Positions 1-13,400 of a DNA stretch of 64,000 nucleotides are shown here, piece after piece. The notes under the pieces are model-generated. The model worked only from the letters and a program-made list of their open reading frames with translations, was not told the DNA's origin and searched no databases. The first letter of the stretch is position 1. Every line of letters begins with the position of its first letter. Source of the stretch: Hyalella azteca (Eukaryota; Arthropoda; Malacostraca; Amphipoda; Hyalellidae); the NCBI RefSeq assembly GCF_000764305.2, contig NW_025936293.1:1-64000 (forward strand), in the 5' to 3' direction. Both the position numbers and the translations under genes were made by a program.

Positions 1-843
1 CTATGGAGACAGAGCGACTGAAAGGCTACTGCGGGGACGCGGGGCTACGGCTGCGGCACGGCCGCAAAACCTGCGTTTTAATTATGGTCGTTTACGACAG
101 TTGCACTACTCAACGGAAGTGCAAAGGGTCAACGTTTCTGAAAAGAATCGAAGATTTTAGTGATGTAAACTCGTATGTTCTTAACTTTGATTGTGTTCGG
201 ATTTTATTTTTCCTGTACTAAAGACTTTTGTTGACGTAGGATGTGAACTAGATTTCCCAAATTTATTAATATATTATTTATTATACCAGTGTTTCATTGC
301 AACCCTCTCTCGGTACGATTTTTGCCGTAACCTATTTCATACGAGAACTTGTATACGCGAATACCCATTGTATGACGCTACGGGGGCAACCTGACTAAAT
401 ATATCAAAGAAATTACCGATCAATGAATAATAAAATTATAACAATGATATTAAATCTCTCAATTGTTTAATTCCAGAACCTAACCAAAATGACGTTTCAA
501 AAACGCTATATCCAGCTCGACACCTACAGAAAGTAAATTACGAAGCACAAATAACAAATCACTTTTTAGACGAACCATTTTCTATGCAAAAACTATACTA
601 AGTAACCTACCACATAAAAATTATTCAGCTCAGTCACAACTTCCGATCTGCAAAGTTTTCAACACAAAGACGGCTAAAAAAGTTTCGTTACTCTACAACA
701 CTATATAATGAACTCCCAAAGCTTCATTTTCAGAACAACATTCACGGATTGATGCCACGGGATCGAAGCACCGATCTTATTCACTGCAGGTACAACACTG
801 AATGATGTGTGCAAGTATATTACCCGGTGTAGCAATATAACAG

Positions 844-1096
844 GTATATTGCAAGTATATACTAGCTACAATTGCACGTAAATCAGCTATATAGCATTCA
901 TATTGAAAGTATATACTAGCTATTTAATTGCAAGTATATTAGCTATATAGCAAGTATATTGCAAGTATATACTAGTTACAATTGCACGTAAATCAGCTAT
1001 ATAGCATTCATATTGAAAGTATATGCTAGCTATTTAATTGCAGGTATATTAGCTATATAGCAAGTATATTGCAAGTATATACTAGTTATACTTGCA
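844..1096. repeat. 110-bp tandem repeat, about 2.3 copies
   Basis: The motif GCAAGTATATACTAG recurs at 851, 961 and 1071, a period of 110 bp. The copies differ by a few substitutions (for example ACTAGCTACA against ACTAGTTACA). Confidence 0.85.
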
Positions 1097-2370
1097 TGAA
1101 TAAAAAATTTAGTGTGTCACGCCTTTTCAGGTTAATTAGAATCAATTGGCATGTTACCAAATCAGCCGCGTAACCTCTAACATAAATAATAAATATCTGC
1201 CAATTTAATACTCTCTCAAACGTTATAAAGTACCTATTGGGAGTGCTCACACGTTGTTTGTAAACTTAATTTCAAGATGATAACAAAGTTCGCAAACTTT
1301 CAAATATTTTGATTTTGTGAAATTAGTCCATGAATGACGACTCATCAATATTCTTTCAAACGTAAATTAATCATAAATATTTCTTCAAATTGAGCGTCCA
1401 TATACAAACGTATCTGACTCTGATCTATCTAGCTGATTCTGACATGCGAATCTGATTCGGCGATATTTCACCATACACCTATGCACATTGTACTTTGCTC
1501 GCAACGCTCAGTCGTGAAGATGAGTACGTCGAGGTATGTTGCAGCTGCTAGTCAATCGACAAAGATTCAGTCAATATGATTTTGCAAAATTTCATACGCA
1601 ACGATAATCAAATCAAAACTATTAAAGGATTATTTATTTTCTTAGGAAAGTTAAGGACTGCATTGGGAACTTTTTTATTTTATAAAGCATGGGAAATATT
1701 CCCATGCTTTATCTCGTTTAATTTGCTCGAATATTCTGCGTTAGTGACATTCCACAAGCACAGCGAATTGAGGTACTCATCAATAAACTTGGTTAGGAAG
1801 TCAAGGCTTGGAGTCCGCCATGACTGCACCCATCCTGTTACCTTGGCGTCTGCAGTGCAACTAAACTCGAGCCGAGGCCCGAGCCCCACAGCAAGCAGTG
1901 AAAGCCATGGCTCGGCTCGACTCTATTTTACTCACCTCGGCTTGTCCGGCGCCATATTTGGGGGTTTGACGGTAGCCGGGTTGGACTCACGAGTCGGACT
2001 CTATGGTGTATGGGGCCATGTTTTAGCTCTCGCTACCAGCTTACCGTAAACTCTTATTCCGCTTACTTACCAGCTTCACTACTACTTTCTGTTGAAGTTG
2101 TGCGATAGTAGCACTAATGTTCCCATTCTCGTCACTCTGGTTTTGTTTTGTTGAAAGTTTAGTATTGATAATTTCTATAGCCGATTTTCCTGTAGCGTAA
2201 GGAAAAATTCCCCAAATACATGTGGCTAATCTATAAGAAGACAAATGAATAATTAATACTATAAGCAACTGCATCCCGTATCTTCGCGTTCTAATTAAAT
2301 TAATTATTTAAAGATGTCGGAGGTCGCGTTTACGAAATGAACGAAATCGATTGGTGCCTGTGGTGCTTTA

Positions 2371-2535
2371 TTATTACAACACTTATCTTTAACTTCACTT
2401 CTTGTTTGTTTGTCTGCTACAAATCTTATAATCGATATTTAACGCACTTCTACCTGTCCAATCGATCTGAATTTGGCTCACTGGCGTAAAGTCGGAGACA
2501 ATACATGAACCAATTGACAGAATAAATAATTTAAG
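2371..2535 (+). repeat. Solitary copy of the CACTTCTCTTTAACTTCAC repeat family
   Basis: Shares the order 'cacttctctttaacttcac', 'ctacaaatcttataatcga', 'caatcgatctgaa', 'cggagacaat', 'gacagaataaataattt' with the composite at 21366-24422 and the copy at 42549-42705. It is a terminal segment of that mobile family. Confidence 0.75.
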
Positions 2536-3770
2536 AAATTTAAAAAAAATCATATATTAAGAAAATTATAAAAATAATTTTTTTATATGCTTAAAACAAA
2601 AAAAAATCAATTCAATTTACATTAGTATATTCGGAGACACTGGCCTATTTAACAATTTCGATTTAAAAAGTGATTTTTAAACGCGTATTATTAACCGTAG
2701 ATTCTGATTTATTTTACGAGGTATAGTACTTATTCTTGGCAGGTTGATTTATTTCAAATTAGAATATTCGCATCAAATAACCGTCCATTCGATAGACTTG
2801 GAGTGCAGTTTCAGTGTATGAATTATATAGATAACATTCTCACATAGATCACCACGTAATGAGCTTCAACTTCATAACTTAAATCTAAATATTCAAATTA
2901 TTAATTAATGGCATCCGCACTTAACTCACTGAACATATAACTGCGCAAACATGAACTTAATGAACGTTATCAGCACACAATATGATTGGTTGTCTGAAGA
3001 AATAAAATCAATCAAGTTCACTGAATTATAGAATGCTAATGTACACCGATTGAATTGAAAAAAGCAGATCGTCCAAATTCACTGTTTGCTATTAAAACTG
3101 TAAAATTATCTAGTTAGATAAAATTCAAACGTATTAATTGACTTGCGGACTCAAGTGGAGTTTTGAGTTCAACTTCCACATCTGAAACCTCATAATGGCA
3201 TTAGTGACTCATACACACAATATACAGTATGTATTACTACCTAATATAATACCCAGGTCTCTTATAAAAATGAGACCGGGGAACCACAACAACAACCTAA
3301 TATAATAATAGGTAAGCTGACAGCAGCATGTTATTGCGAGTGTACGAGGGTGGCTGTCAGTTATTCCAATCTCGATTTTTGAACCATTATAATATATATT
3401 TTATATTCATCTTATTCAGTATCAATTATTAGTGTTGTTCCAGGCTTGAATATAATATAAACCTTGATTTAGTCGTGAAGATAAAACCTTCCAAAAACAT
3501 ATCCAGTTAAAACGAGTACAAGAAAAATTCTAATAAAATGTTTAGAAATTGAACACCAAAATCATAATTACAAATTCCCATGGTTATAGTTGATGGTATC
3601 CTTGAGAAACAACGAAAATAGTCTGTATGCAAAATCTTTTGAATGGAATTTATTGGGCAGGAGGCCTTTCCAAAATCATGTTTGGGGACGGAACGTCGAA
3701 TAGTTTTTCTTTACTCTAAAGTCTAGACAATAAGTGAATGCATTGGTATCCAAGAAAAGAAGTAAATTTG

Positions 3771-4431
3771 TTACGTGCTGGAATTGCATGCAGGATACTG
3801 GATGAAGACCTTGTTCCTCAGCATCATAATCACGTAACCAGACAACCCGAAAAAAACGAAATCAAACACAACACCCGCAACAAAGAAGAAATAGCTCTTG
3901 ATTGTGAACCGCTTATAAATAGCAGTATATTTTTTCTCCGCTTCTTCGTTGTCCTCCCAAGCGTTGCAGGGAAATTTGTTGAAGCTTTTGTCCGTTGAAG
4001 TGTAGCAAACCTTGGTCGCTACGTCCCCACCAGTCAAGTTTTCTCGAGTTGAGTACACGGGCGTGATAATGTTCGTGTTGAAGAAAGGTCCTTCGTTTGT
4101 TGATCTCAAGCTTTCTATTTCTTTTCCTCCAATGTCAGACTTGACGCCACCTTTCGCCGGGCCCGCGGGCTCCACAACAGACTGTAAAGCTAATTCATTT
4201 ATCTTTGCCAGGTCTTTAGCTTTTCGATCTTTGAAGGCAATGAGCCAGCGGTACACGCCCAGGTGATTGAGGCAAACGAAAAACATCCTCAATATCCCGT
4301 AAAAGAAATAAATATCGACGAATTTCGGGGCCGCCGAGATGGGGATGACGACGCAGATTTGCGAGTACAGGCCAGCTTCGACGATGAGGCAGGCGAGCGT
4401 CACGGCGATGCGATCTCTGCGGTCACATGGG
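3771..4431 (-). CDS. Channel gene exon 14: M2, M3, cytoplasmic loop, M4 and stop
   Basis: Encodes DRRDRIAVTLACLIVEAG (M2), FVDIYFFYGILRMFFVCLNH (M3), a loop of roughly 115 residues, and SYFFFVAGVVFDFVFFGLSG (M4), ending NSST and stop TAA at 3773-3771. The acceptor (GCAGAG before C) was chosen to keep phase 2. Upstream AGs at about 4452 and 4435 would break the frame with exon 13. M1-M2 lacks the PAR motif of anion channels. Confidence 0.85.
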
Positions 4432-7400
4432 CTCTGCATTACTTTAAATGCCTGAGAAATCATTGCTTAAAGATATAACAGGTAGTTTTCATTTCTATTG
4501 TAGTTAGGCTTCGTCCATTTTATTTCAATTTTGTACCATTCATATGGCCTCAGGTTAATTTTCTCCTCGAATAAAAAATTCAATTTTCAGTCAACATATA
4601 AACAATCACTTAACCACTGCCATTTATTTATATGAATAAATAATCCAAATCTAAAAATAACTATTTTACGCTCAAGATGAGATAGTTTTGAGCCAAGATT
4701 TTACGCGATGTAACGACGTAAATGCTCATCTCAGTCGTAGGCGTATTCATGTCTACAAAAGTAGTATCTGTCGTAGGGAAGATATATACTCGGAAGTTCA
4801 TATGTGCCCTGATGATCAAATTTCGAGCTAATATGTTATAGTTACTGGAAATTCTCAAATGCATAGAAGAGCGTAGTGATGCCGATGACGGTGATGACCA
4901 CGACCGGCATGAAGATGCTTAGCACGAAGCCTCCGTAGAGGCTCTCCAGCAGCACCTGCTTCACAAGCACGACTGTTCACCTCCATAACGACATCGAGTA
5001 ACGTTAGTTAAGCGAATGATGAGACTCAAAGACGCAAATAAGACAATTTTTGTACAAATATCTTCTACAATGGGAGCGGGCAAGAAAAGTCACGCTTTCT
5101 ATAAAATGTTTGATACACTCCTGGTACAGAAACGTTTAAGACCATGAGATGCAGTTTGAAATGAGAGAAACGGAATTGAAGCAAAAATTTTGCTGAAAGA
5201 TATTAGAATACAATAATGACATGGATAAAAAATAAATAGGCGGTTTACAATGACTCCGTCCAGTGATTTTACATGCATGAAGATGGCCATGTCGATCGAG
5301 TAACGTGACACACGAATTGATCTAAGCCATCCAGTGATAGGTTTGACTTAATATGCGCGGCAATGGTGGGTGCACGAATGTAACCGAGTGTGACCTACGA
5401 ATTAACCTATGCCTTCAAGTCTTCGTTTTGCCTGTTATCGTACAGTGATGGTGATGGTGCGTGGCGTGGAGCTGTTCGGTGCCTGGAAGCAGCTGTGATG
5501 CACCATGAACAGTGACATCCTCTGCTCCTTCAGCTCCAGCTGAGTTGCCTGTGTAAGTGAGACGACATCGGGGGATGAGATTTTGTATATACGTATTTTT
5601 ATCCGTATATATCCTCATATGAAATCATGTAGCCTCATACCCTAACAAAATTTAAAGTCGTGGGCATGCAGCTCTGGATTAAGGAACGCTTAGGACTCGG
5701 GGAGCATGGTCCATCAGCTTCCCTATGTCGGATTTTTGGTCTACATTCCGGTCCCCGAATCAGACAGCTACAAGCATGGTTGAACTAATACAAGGTTGAC
5801 CCACGAGCAGATGCGCCTTGCGGATGTTATTTGTTATTCCACCCGTGATGTCACCCTGGTCGATGTGACGTTCAAACTGATTCAAATTGAATTGTAACAC
5901 CCTTTTTGCTTAAAATAAGACTAGTTGCAGTAAATACATTTTTTGGAGCCATTTTAATGAGGTCAATTTTTTTCATGGGTGAACTAAAACAAGATTGTCC
6001 GTACTTCAGCAGCGCTTTGCGGATGTCATTTGTTACTCCAACTGTGACGTCACAGTGGCTCTTGTGACATCACCTCGTGATGTCACACTGATTTGTAACA
6101 CGGGTTTTGCTTGAAATAAGACTAGTTGCATACAGTAAATAAATATTCTTGTGCCATTTCGATGCGGTCTATTTTTTTAATGTTTTCAAAGATGACATAA
6201 AACAATGCGTTGATCTACACCATTTACATTTTGTGCCCCCAGTGACGTCACTCTAGAGATGCGCGAAATGATGACGGCGAAAAATCGTCATCACCGTGGG
6301 TCAACCTTATATTAGTTCAACCATAGTTCCAGAATAAGGACCAGGCGCTTAGTAGCCATACAAGCGCCTGGTCCTTATTCTGCCAACTCTGGCCCTACTC
6401 TCAGGAGACTATAATAAAAGTCGGCAAGGAGGTTGTGGCTTGTTGCTGATTGCCATCAGTTGGCCAACCAGACCCAGAATAACTCTACGCGAACATAGCA
6501 ACTCTGGGCGGAGGCTGAAGCATACCCCGAATTTTGTTAGGGTATATCTTCATATTACGGGTGATTTGCAAAATTGGTATATTTAGTATGAGCCTGATTT
6601 TTTCCCGAAAATTAGCGACGAACTCCTGGCTACAATGGCAATTAGAATGTTATCTCATTCGGATGGCTTATAATTCTTTGCAGTGCAGCTGATCAAGTTC
6701 TAAGCATTTTATCCCTTACGCATTTCCAGAGAGGGAATTACTAACCGTAGGGGAAATGCAAGATTCAGCTAACATTGTAGTGTATTGGGATATAAAGAAG
6801 ATCCCATTTCTTAGCGCGATTGAAAAGTTACCAATTTTACTGAAGTTTAGAATATACCCCTGACCCAGTAGAACGTGCAACGATATGGCGAAAACTTGTT
6901 ACTTTAATACCCGTTACTCATCATAGTTTGTGCCTAATCAATGGCAGCATGAATTTTAATCAGCATGATTAAACGTGCCAGCATGACGATCGTCATAGCC
7001 TGGATCAATAACTCATCATTGCACCAGATCATTGCGTTTCACGATATGAACAACAATTCTTATACATATTGCCCCACACCTCGTATACATATTGCCCCAC
7101 AACTCGAATGCATAAGGCCGCACAACTGCCCATCAAAACTCACGGACACGTTGAAGTATGGACCATTGTCACTCTGGTCATCCAGGGTGATATTGAACAT
7201 GCAGGGATGCACGCCAAAAGGGTAGATCGCCAGGTCGAAGTCACAGAGCAGAGTGAAGGCAGTGATCTCAATGTGGACAATCTCGGCTTTGTATTGGCGC
7301 TCTAAGGTTGATAAAGTTACTCATGGAGTTACAAATACACTGGTTGTGACTACTGTGGTCGTTATAAGATCAAACGATTAAATTTTTGCACATGGTCTGA

Positions 7401-10400
7401 CTGTAAAAATAAGTCTCATGAAAAGCGTTACTTGTTTTTTCAAAATCATTATTTCATTGAAAAATGACGCGATGCATGTGTATGATTGGAACAAATTTTC
7501 AAGTCTATCTTATCTGCTTTCAAACCTATTTTTTTAACTAAGTTACCGGCTAGTGTAGCATCAAGTTTTTCCAGCAAATCATATTACTGCCGCTAGTAGG
7601 TTTTTATGCACATATCAGTCACTAACAGTGTTGAAGAACATTAGGTACCCTCTATTATGCCATGGTATGTTACTGTTAGCCAGTGACTAGAGCTAATTCC
7701 ATATTAACGACGGATGAATAAACACAATTGCTTGACCGATAATAATTGGATGCGACCGATAATTATTGTTTCAGTAGGATTGTTGACTCACTCCTCTGGG
7801 TCTTGTAGGTCTTGATGGTTGTAGTGTTGCCTCGTGCTGCCATGAGCCTCGAGATGCTGTTGTTCCCCTGGTAGTAATCCCTTTCGTCCTCAAATACCAA
7901 AGTTTCGAAGTGGTATTTCGGGTACCATATGTCTTCTGAAATGATATTCCTCTCCAATTCTTCCTGAAGTTGGACGAATTCAATCCTTTCGTCTTTCCAA
8001 GAAGTTTTGATCTGCGAAATGTTAATTTTTCAACGACACGCAAAGAAATTTTTGTTAATTCAAATGAGCTCAGTGTGCATGCATGGAGCGAGTGTGTCAT
8101 GGAGCTCCGTTTTCACGATATTGACGTGTTGGCAGATAATTACGGAACAAAGTAGAACACTGTACTTCTTGCTCGTCTCTATAAACTGAACAGCAGAGTG
8201 AGGTCACTTGCTTCCGACGTTATCTACTTTTAATTCATTACATAAATAAGTATGCTATTGCCTTAACTATTCGATTAATTGTCTCTTATTTCATCAGACG
8301 ATATTAAACCAATATTTAGGACAATTAAATGCATTAATTAATCCCTGAACCCTTTAAATACTGCAAATTTCGTATGTTTTGTAACATCCTCAGCCCTTAC
8401 AAATGTCTCACTGCTAGTTTCATGTCCCATCTCAATGACTTTTTCACTCACATATATTTTGATCTTGATGCGACCGTTACCAATCTCCACATCGGAAACG
8501 GAACTGATGTTAACACCAAGTTTGATAGGGAGTGTTGTGTTACTAGCGCGCGTGTTGTCGTAATTCTCTACCGGGTAGATGTTCGGCTTGCAGTTCTCGT
8601 CCTCGAAGTCGGGGCACTGCTGCAGCCCGTCGCAATGCTGGTCCAGAGGGATACACGAGCCGTTGTTGCACGTGAACTCTTCCTGTAAGCAAGATGTATG
8701 AAATAATCTTATGATCTTATTATGAGTTCTGGGTGTGTTGACCCTACTTTCACCACGCTGGTTCCCCGCTCTCAAACCATTCTCTTCGATGCAGGGTTCG
8801 AGCCCAGGCCTTCATTGTCCAAGCTGCGCGAATTTTCTGAGAAATTGGCGCATCAGTGTAACTCAGATTTTAGACAATACTCGTACGAAAGACCATACGG
8901 TGCTCCAACTTTTTTTAATAATGGGACCAATATTTTGATATTTGGTTGATGGCATTCTGTTCTTACTGAGTATTTTGAAAACTAATTTTGTTTGAAGACC
9001 ACTTAAACAATAAAGTCGTATGTCTCGACGGACGGTGGGGCAATATGCTGACCAGTAATTCGACACTAAATTTTGCAGGAGCCAATAGACCTTTAGCATA
9101 TGTGAGACAAATTAGGGAAAAAATTACGGATAGAGGTTCAATTTATAACTGAATTAGCTTAAATCAAAATAAAATGTATAAATAATAGTAAGAAATGTAA
9201 CGTACGTATGATGCTATTTTATCATTAATTCAAAATAGACCTTACACACACGATATGATAATTGATACAACACAGCGTTGGCTCACTCACAAATGACACA
9301 ATCACGAATATATCACAATGCAGGCACCAATACGACTCAATCACAGTAATAACACAATGTGTCATTAGTCCCATTACCGCATCACACAACTTTTAATACA
9401 AATCATTATTTATACATTTTATCTTGATATTAGCAAATTCAGTTATAAATTTAACCTCTATCCGTAAATTTTTTCCTAATTTGTCTCACATATGCTAAAG
9501 GTCTATTGGCTCCTGCAAAATTTAGTGTCGAATTATTGGGAAACATATTGCCCCACCATCCGTCGAGACATACGAACTTATAGTTTAAGTGGTCTTCAAA
9601 CAAAATTAGTTTTCAAAATACTCAGTAAGAACAGAATGCCATCAAACAAATATCAAAATATTAGTTTCAATATTAATCATTTAACATACCTCAGCACACG
9701 CTGAGATGACAATCGGCTGATCATCATTCGGAGCACCCGGCCTGTGGGACCGAAACAATCCCATAGGAACATCCAGTGCTTGCTCGGGTTTGCGTGCAGA
9801 GAACAGCAGTTTACCGGTCTTATTGACCTGATACTCGGTGTTCTCGCTGTTTAGGGCGATGGAATCCCGGTACCGGCTACGGTACAGACTCTGTAGACCG
9901 TCTCTATCCAAGTAAAACTTGCCAAAAGTGTCCATTTTTTCACCAAGCGCGGAAAATGTAGCGTTCTCCGGAATCTACGTGATGATGAAAGATGCATTGC
10001 ACATATGATTGATTTTCAGATTAATTCAAAATTTAGAAAGAAATCAACTACACAATGAAGCGAAACGTATAGATATCAAATGTAGACGGAAGTACGGCTA
10101 GAGTAGCTCTTTCGCATTGGATTTAAAATAAAGATAACAGATTTTGGTCGAAATTAAGCAGAAATGTCGTATACCTTCTTATAAGCGTTCTAATTAAGAA
10201 TTAATTTAATTCGCTCGATAACAAAAAAACTTAACTAATCATTACAGATAGTTCGCGGTGTGCCATTATCTTCATCGATCATTAGTATGATAAAAGTTTG
10301 AATAATTTAAGGCAACTGTTGGTTTGGATTCAATATTACGAAATAGCGACAGTACAAATTCCACGTTCGAAGTTCCAGTAAACTATATTTATTCGTTCAC

Positions 10401-13400
10401 GTTGTCTAAGATGGAAATTTTGCTACAAAATCTAAATCGGTATAAGTATTTGTCGTTTTAACATAAAAATTAAACAATCGCGTTTCCTTTATACCATCGT
10501 ATTTAAACAAATAGTCTAATTAATTTTAATTAAACTAAATGTATTATGCTTTATACCTTTGTATTTAAACTAATTGTAAGGTTATAATAGTATAATTGAG
10601 TTATTCAAATAAAGAGGTCGGCAAAAAAAGGCGGTGAACGACCAACGGAATATTGAACGGGCAGCCAAATTGATGTGAACGAGCAACGGAGTTTCACGAC
10701 TTAAAATAGCCTTAATAGGATTCAGATCTGCTGTTTCATTCGATAAGTTTTTTAATTTGTTTACCTCATTTGAAACACCCCTCTAACCAAATTGAAAATA
10801 AACAGTCATGACCAATAGAAAGGAAGTACATCCTTTGTTTTAGAAATACCTCGTTTGAATGCTCATACATTAATTAACATATAGGTGGTCAAATGCTCAC
10901 CTCGCACACTAGTAGCTTCGACATTGTGTTGTTGCAGGCTAACTCCATCTGCCTGTCTTTGCTATTGTCGTACTGCACGGCAAGGTAGCAGATGTTGTTC
11001 TGGGACTTGTTTTTAAGCCAAAATTGGAAGTCGGATCGTTTCACCATCAGCTACAGACACAATAAAATTAGTCAGTAAGACCAATCACTGATTTACAGGC
11101 AACGTTTTATTTTCTCTTGTTTAGCTGCAGTTCATGAGCGTTTTGAAATGATGTGAAGTTGAATAACTTTTCGTGGAGTAGAGTTACATGGAATCGTATG
11201 AAGTAACAATTATTTGTACACAAAATTTTTACAAATTGTGGATGATGACATTATAACGATCATCAATAGTAATATATTTATCTATAAACTGTATACATTC
11301 AGTTCTTTCCGTTCAGCATTCGTTAAGACTTCTCACAGCGTCCCATATGCTCTTCATTTCGGTGTGGTTGGCAGATGGTAAAACGCCTGAGAACTTCTTG
11401 CACCAACTGGCAGCCTCGTCGTAAGTGAAGCCACCTGTGCCTAGATAGTGCAGCACCGAGGTTGGGGCGGCGCACGGGTCCAGGTCCAACACTTTTACAC
11501 TGGGTTCAGGAAAAAGCAGCGAGATACATTTGAAATTTCATAAAATTGTTAATATAGGCTCTATTGAAATTGTTTCATTTTATATCTAGTTTGTTGAAGA
11601 GGTAGAAGTGTTAAAGAGGTAGTAGTTTTTTCTTTCAATCTGTTATTGATGTACTCGTTATCAAATATTTGATACTGAAAGACCCAAAACTCACGCGGGC
11701 TCGGGCTGCGCGGGCGAGCTGCTGTATGAAGAGTTCAGCGGCGCCCAGGGGCCGTTGTTGGTCGCTGGGTCCAGCTTCACGTCGCGGGTCAAAACAATTT
11801 TTGGGTCGAGCAAATTTCGCGTTTCCTGCCACGCCAACCCTGCCACGACGTTATCCGTGGGGGGAGGCAGGCACTGTGCAAGCTGTGTTACCTGATGGCG
11901 AGGATTGCATTTTGCTTCTAAATGGCAATCATGGCATAATCATGCAATATGAACGAGTAAACTGCCATTTGCATGGGAAAGCCTCAACTCGAAAAGCCAT
12001 GACTTGTATATTATCCCGAAGACATATTTTCCTAACACTTCTCTTCACTTATCAAAACACTAGACGAAAGCGTGTTGGAAATTTTAATCTTATTTTTGTT
12101 TTAGAATTAATTTTTACTTAACGTGATAAAGAAATTACCGCGTTAGTTGCGTAGGTGACAAATTATATATATCATTCAATATTTTACGCCCTTTTGCAGT
12201 GTGGCGACCGATTAAATTTTTCCAAGCAAGGGTTTATCACCTTGCGCCATGGTTAATGAGGATAAAAAGGGGGAAATTATTCTTACGAATTATTCCGCAC
12301 CTATTTATATTGAATTTACATACCTCCTCAAGGAAAATTTGTCTAGGGAGTACCACGGGGACGGAAACTTGTACTCCGCAGTCCATGTCACTGCTGGATT
12401 TGACTTCGTAATTGGAGCAGAACGAGAACACATATTTTTCTGTCTGTGGTATGGAGATCAGGTGAATATTTACCATGCCATTTTGTTATTTTCAAGTTTC
12501 AGTAACCGATTACTCTATGGTTAAGACATATATATTATGACTCATACATTTACATGCAAAACTAGGAAATTAATCATTTTATTTGCACTTAGAATACACC
12601 TTCTCGTCGTATTTTTACAAGCAACATGGGTCACCAACCTTCTCCATCGGACTAGGCGAGTTATTGATCATCGTCGTACGTTTTTCCACGCCGTTTATGT
12701 AGACTTTACTGCCACCAAAAACTGATACGCACAAGTGCACCCACTCGCGCATTTTTACTTCAAAGTCCAGTACCATGTACATCAATGATTTTCCTTCACT
12801 GAAGTACAACTCTTGAGACGCGACTGGAATAAGAAAAATCATTTCACATCAAAATTAGGCGCTACTATTTTGAAGGCCCAGAGCGTAGCGTGAGAAAATT
12901 ACCAAAATGAAAAAAATTGAGCTTTTCATTCGGCAGAAGAAAAGAGAATAATTTTTAGTTTTAATATTCTTGATCATTGTTCAATGAGTCGAACGATGTT
13001 CTTTGTTAACGATCTAAAATCAGATCGGCAAAAGGCTTTTTAATATATAGCGACATTAAGTCGTTGGATTAAGGTAATTATTACTTAATATTACATTAAG
13101 TAATAGGATGGATTTGCCACACTTAAACTTTTGAAATTACTTAAGTATAGGAATTTTGTATTATAGAAACAACTCGGAAAATCTTGGGAAATATTTATGT
13201 TAAACTCTTTGGATAGTTATAGATGATGAATTAAATTCCAGCGTTACTAATCCACTGTAATGTGCACACCTTAATTGCAGGGAAAGATTTCGAGGCATGC
13301 TCAAAATTGCCCATGCATCAAATTTTTCGATTAATTTTCATAGGTAATCAGTGCCAAAATGTGTAATGAGACTATGTTGCGTCACAACCACTTTCACACC

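Larger units (their letters stand above)
1..3770. other. Gene-poor stretch
   Basis: AT-rich, with no convincing coding exon. Positions 1-75 are unusually GC-rich and open in two plus-strand frames, so they could be the edge of an exon of a gene outside the window. A GC-rich patch lies at 1860-2030. The 110-bp tandem repeat and an interspersed repeat copy are listed separately. Confidence 0.4.
5640..6542. mobile_element. TA-flanked inverted-repeat element (nested) in a channel-gene intron
   Basis: Left end CCCTAACAAAATT at 5640 is mirrored by AATTTTGTTAGGG ending at 6542, and each end is flanked by TA (5638-5639, 6543-6544), as in Tc1/mariner-type insertions. It lies between exons 11 and 12. 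A second inverted-repeat element (5776-6324) is inserted inside. No intact transposase is visible. Confidence 0.7.

Noticed and set aside
3771..4478. Plus-strand ORFs at 3738-4478
   Set aside because: Antisense shadows of channel exon 14, whose M2-M4 helices are clear on the minus strand.
5415..5618. ORF with a HATHHHHHC stretch
   Set aside because: Wrong frame of channel exon 12. The correct frame encodes the ligand-binding strands.
8790..8815. tRNA B-box-like GGGTTCGAGCCC
   Set aside because: No cloverleaf or A box at proper spacing. At most a fragment of a tRNA-derived SINE, not enough to annotate.
8863..9704. Two similar ORFs starting MLKVYWLLQNLVSNYW on opposite strands
   Set aside because: They are the two arms of the foldback element read in mirrored orientation. 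No domain or codon signal.
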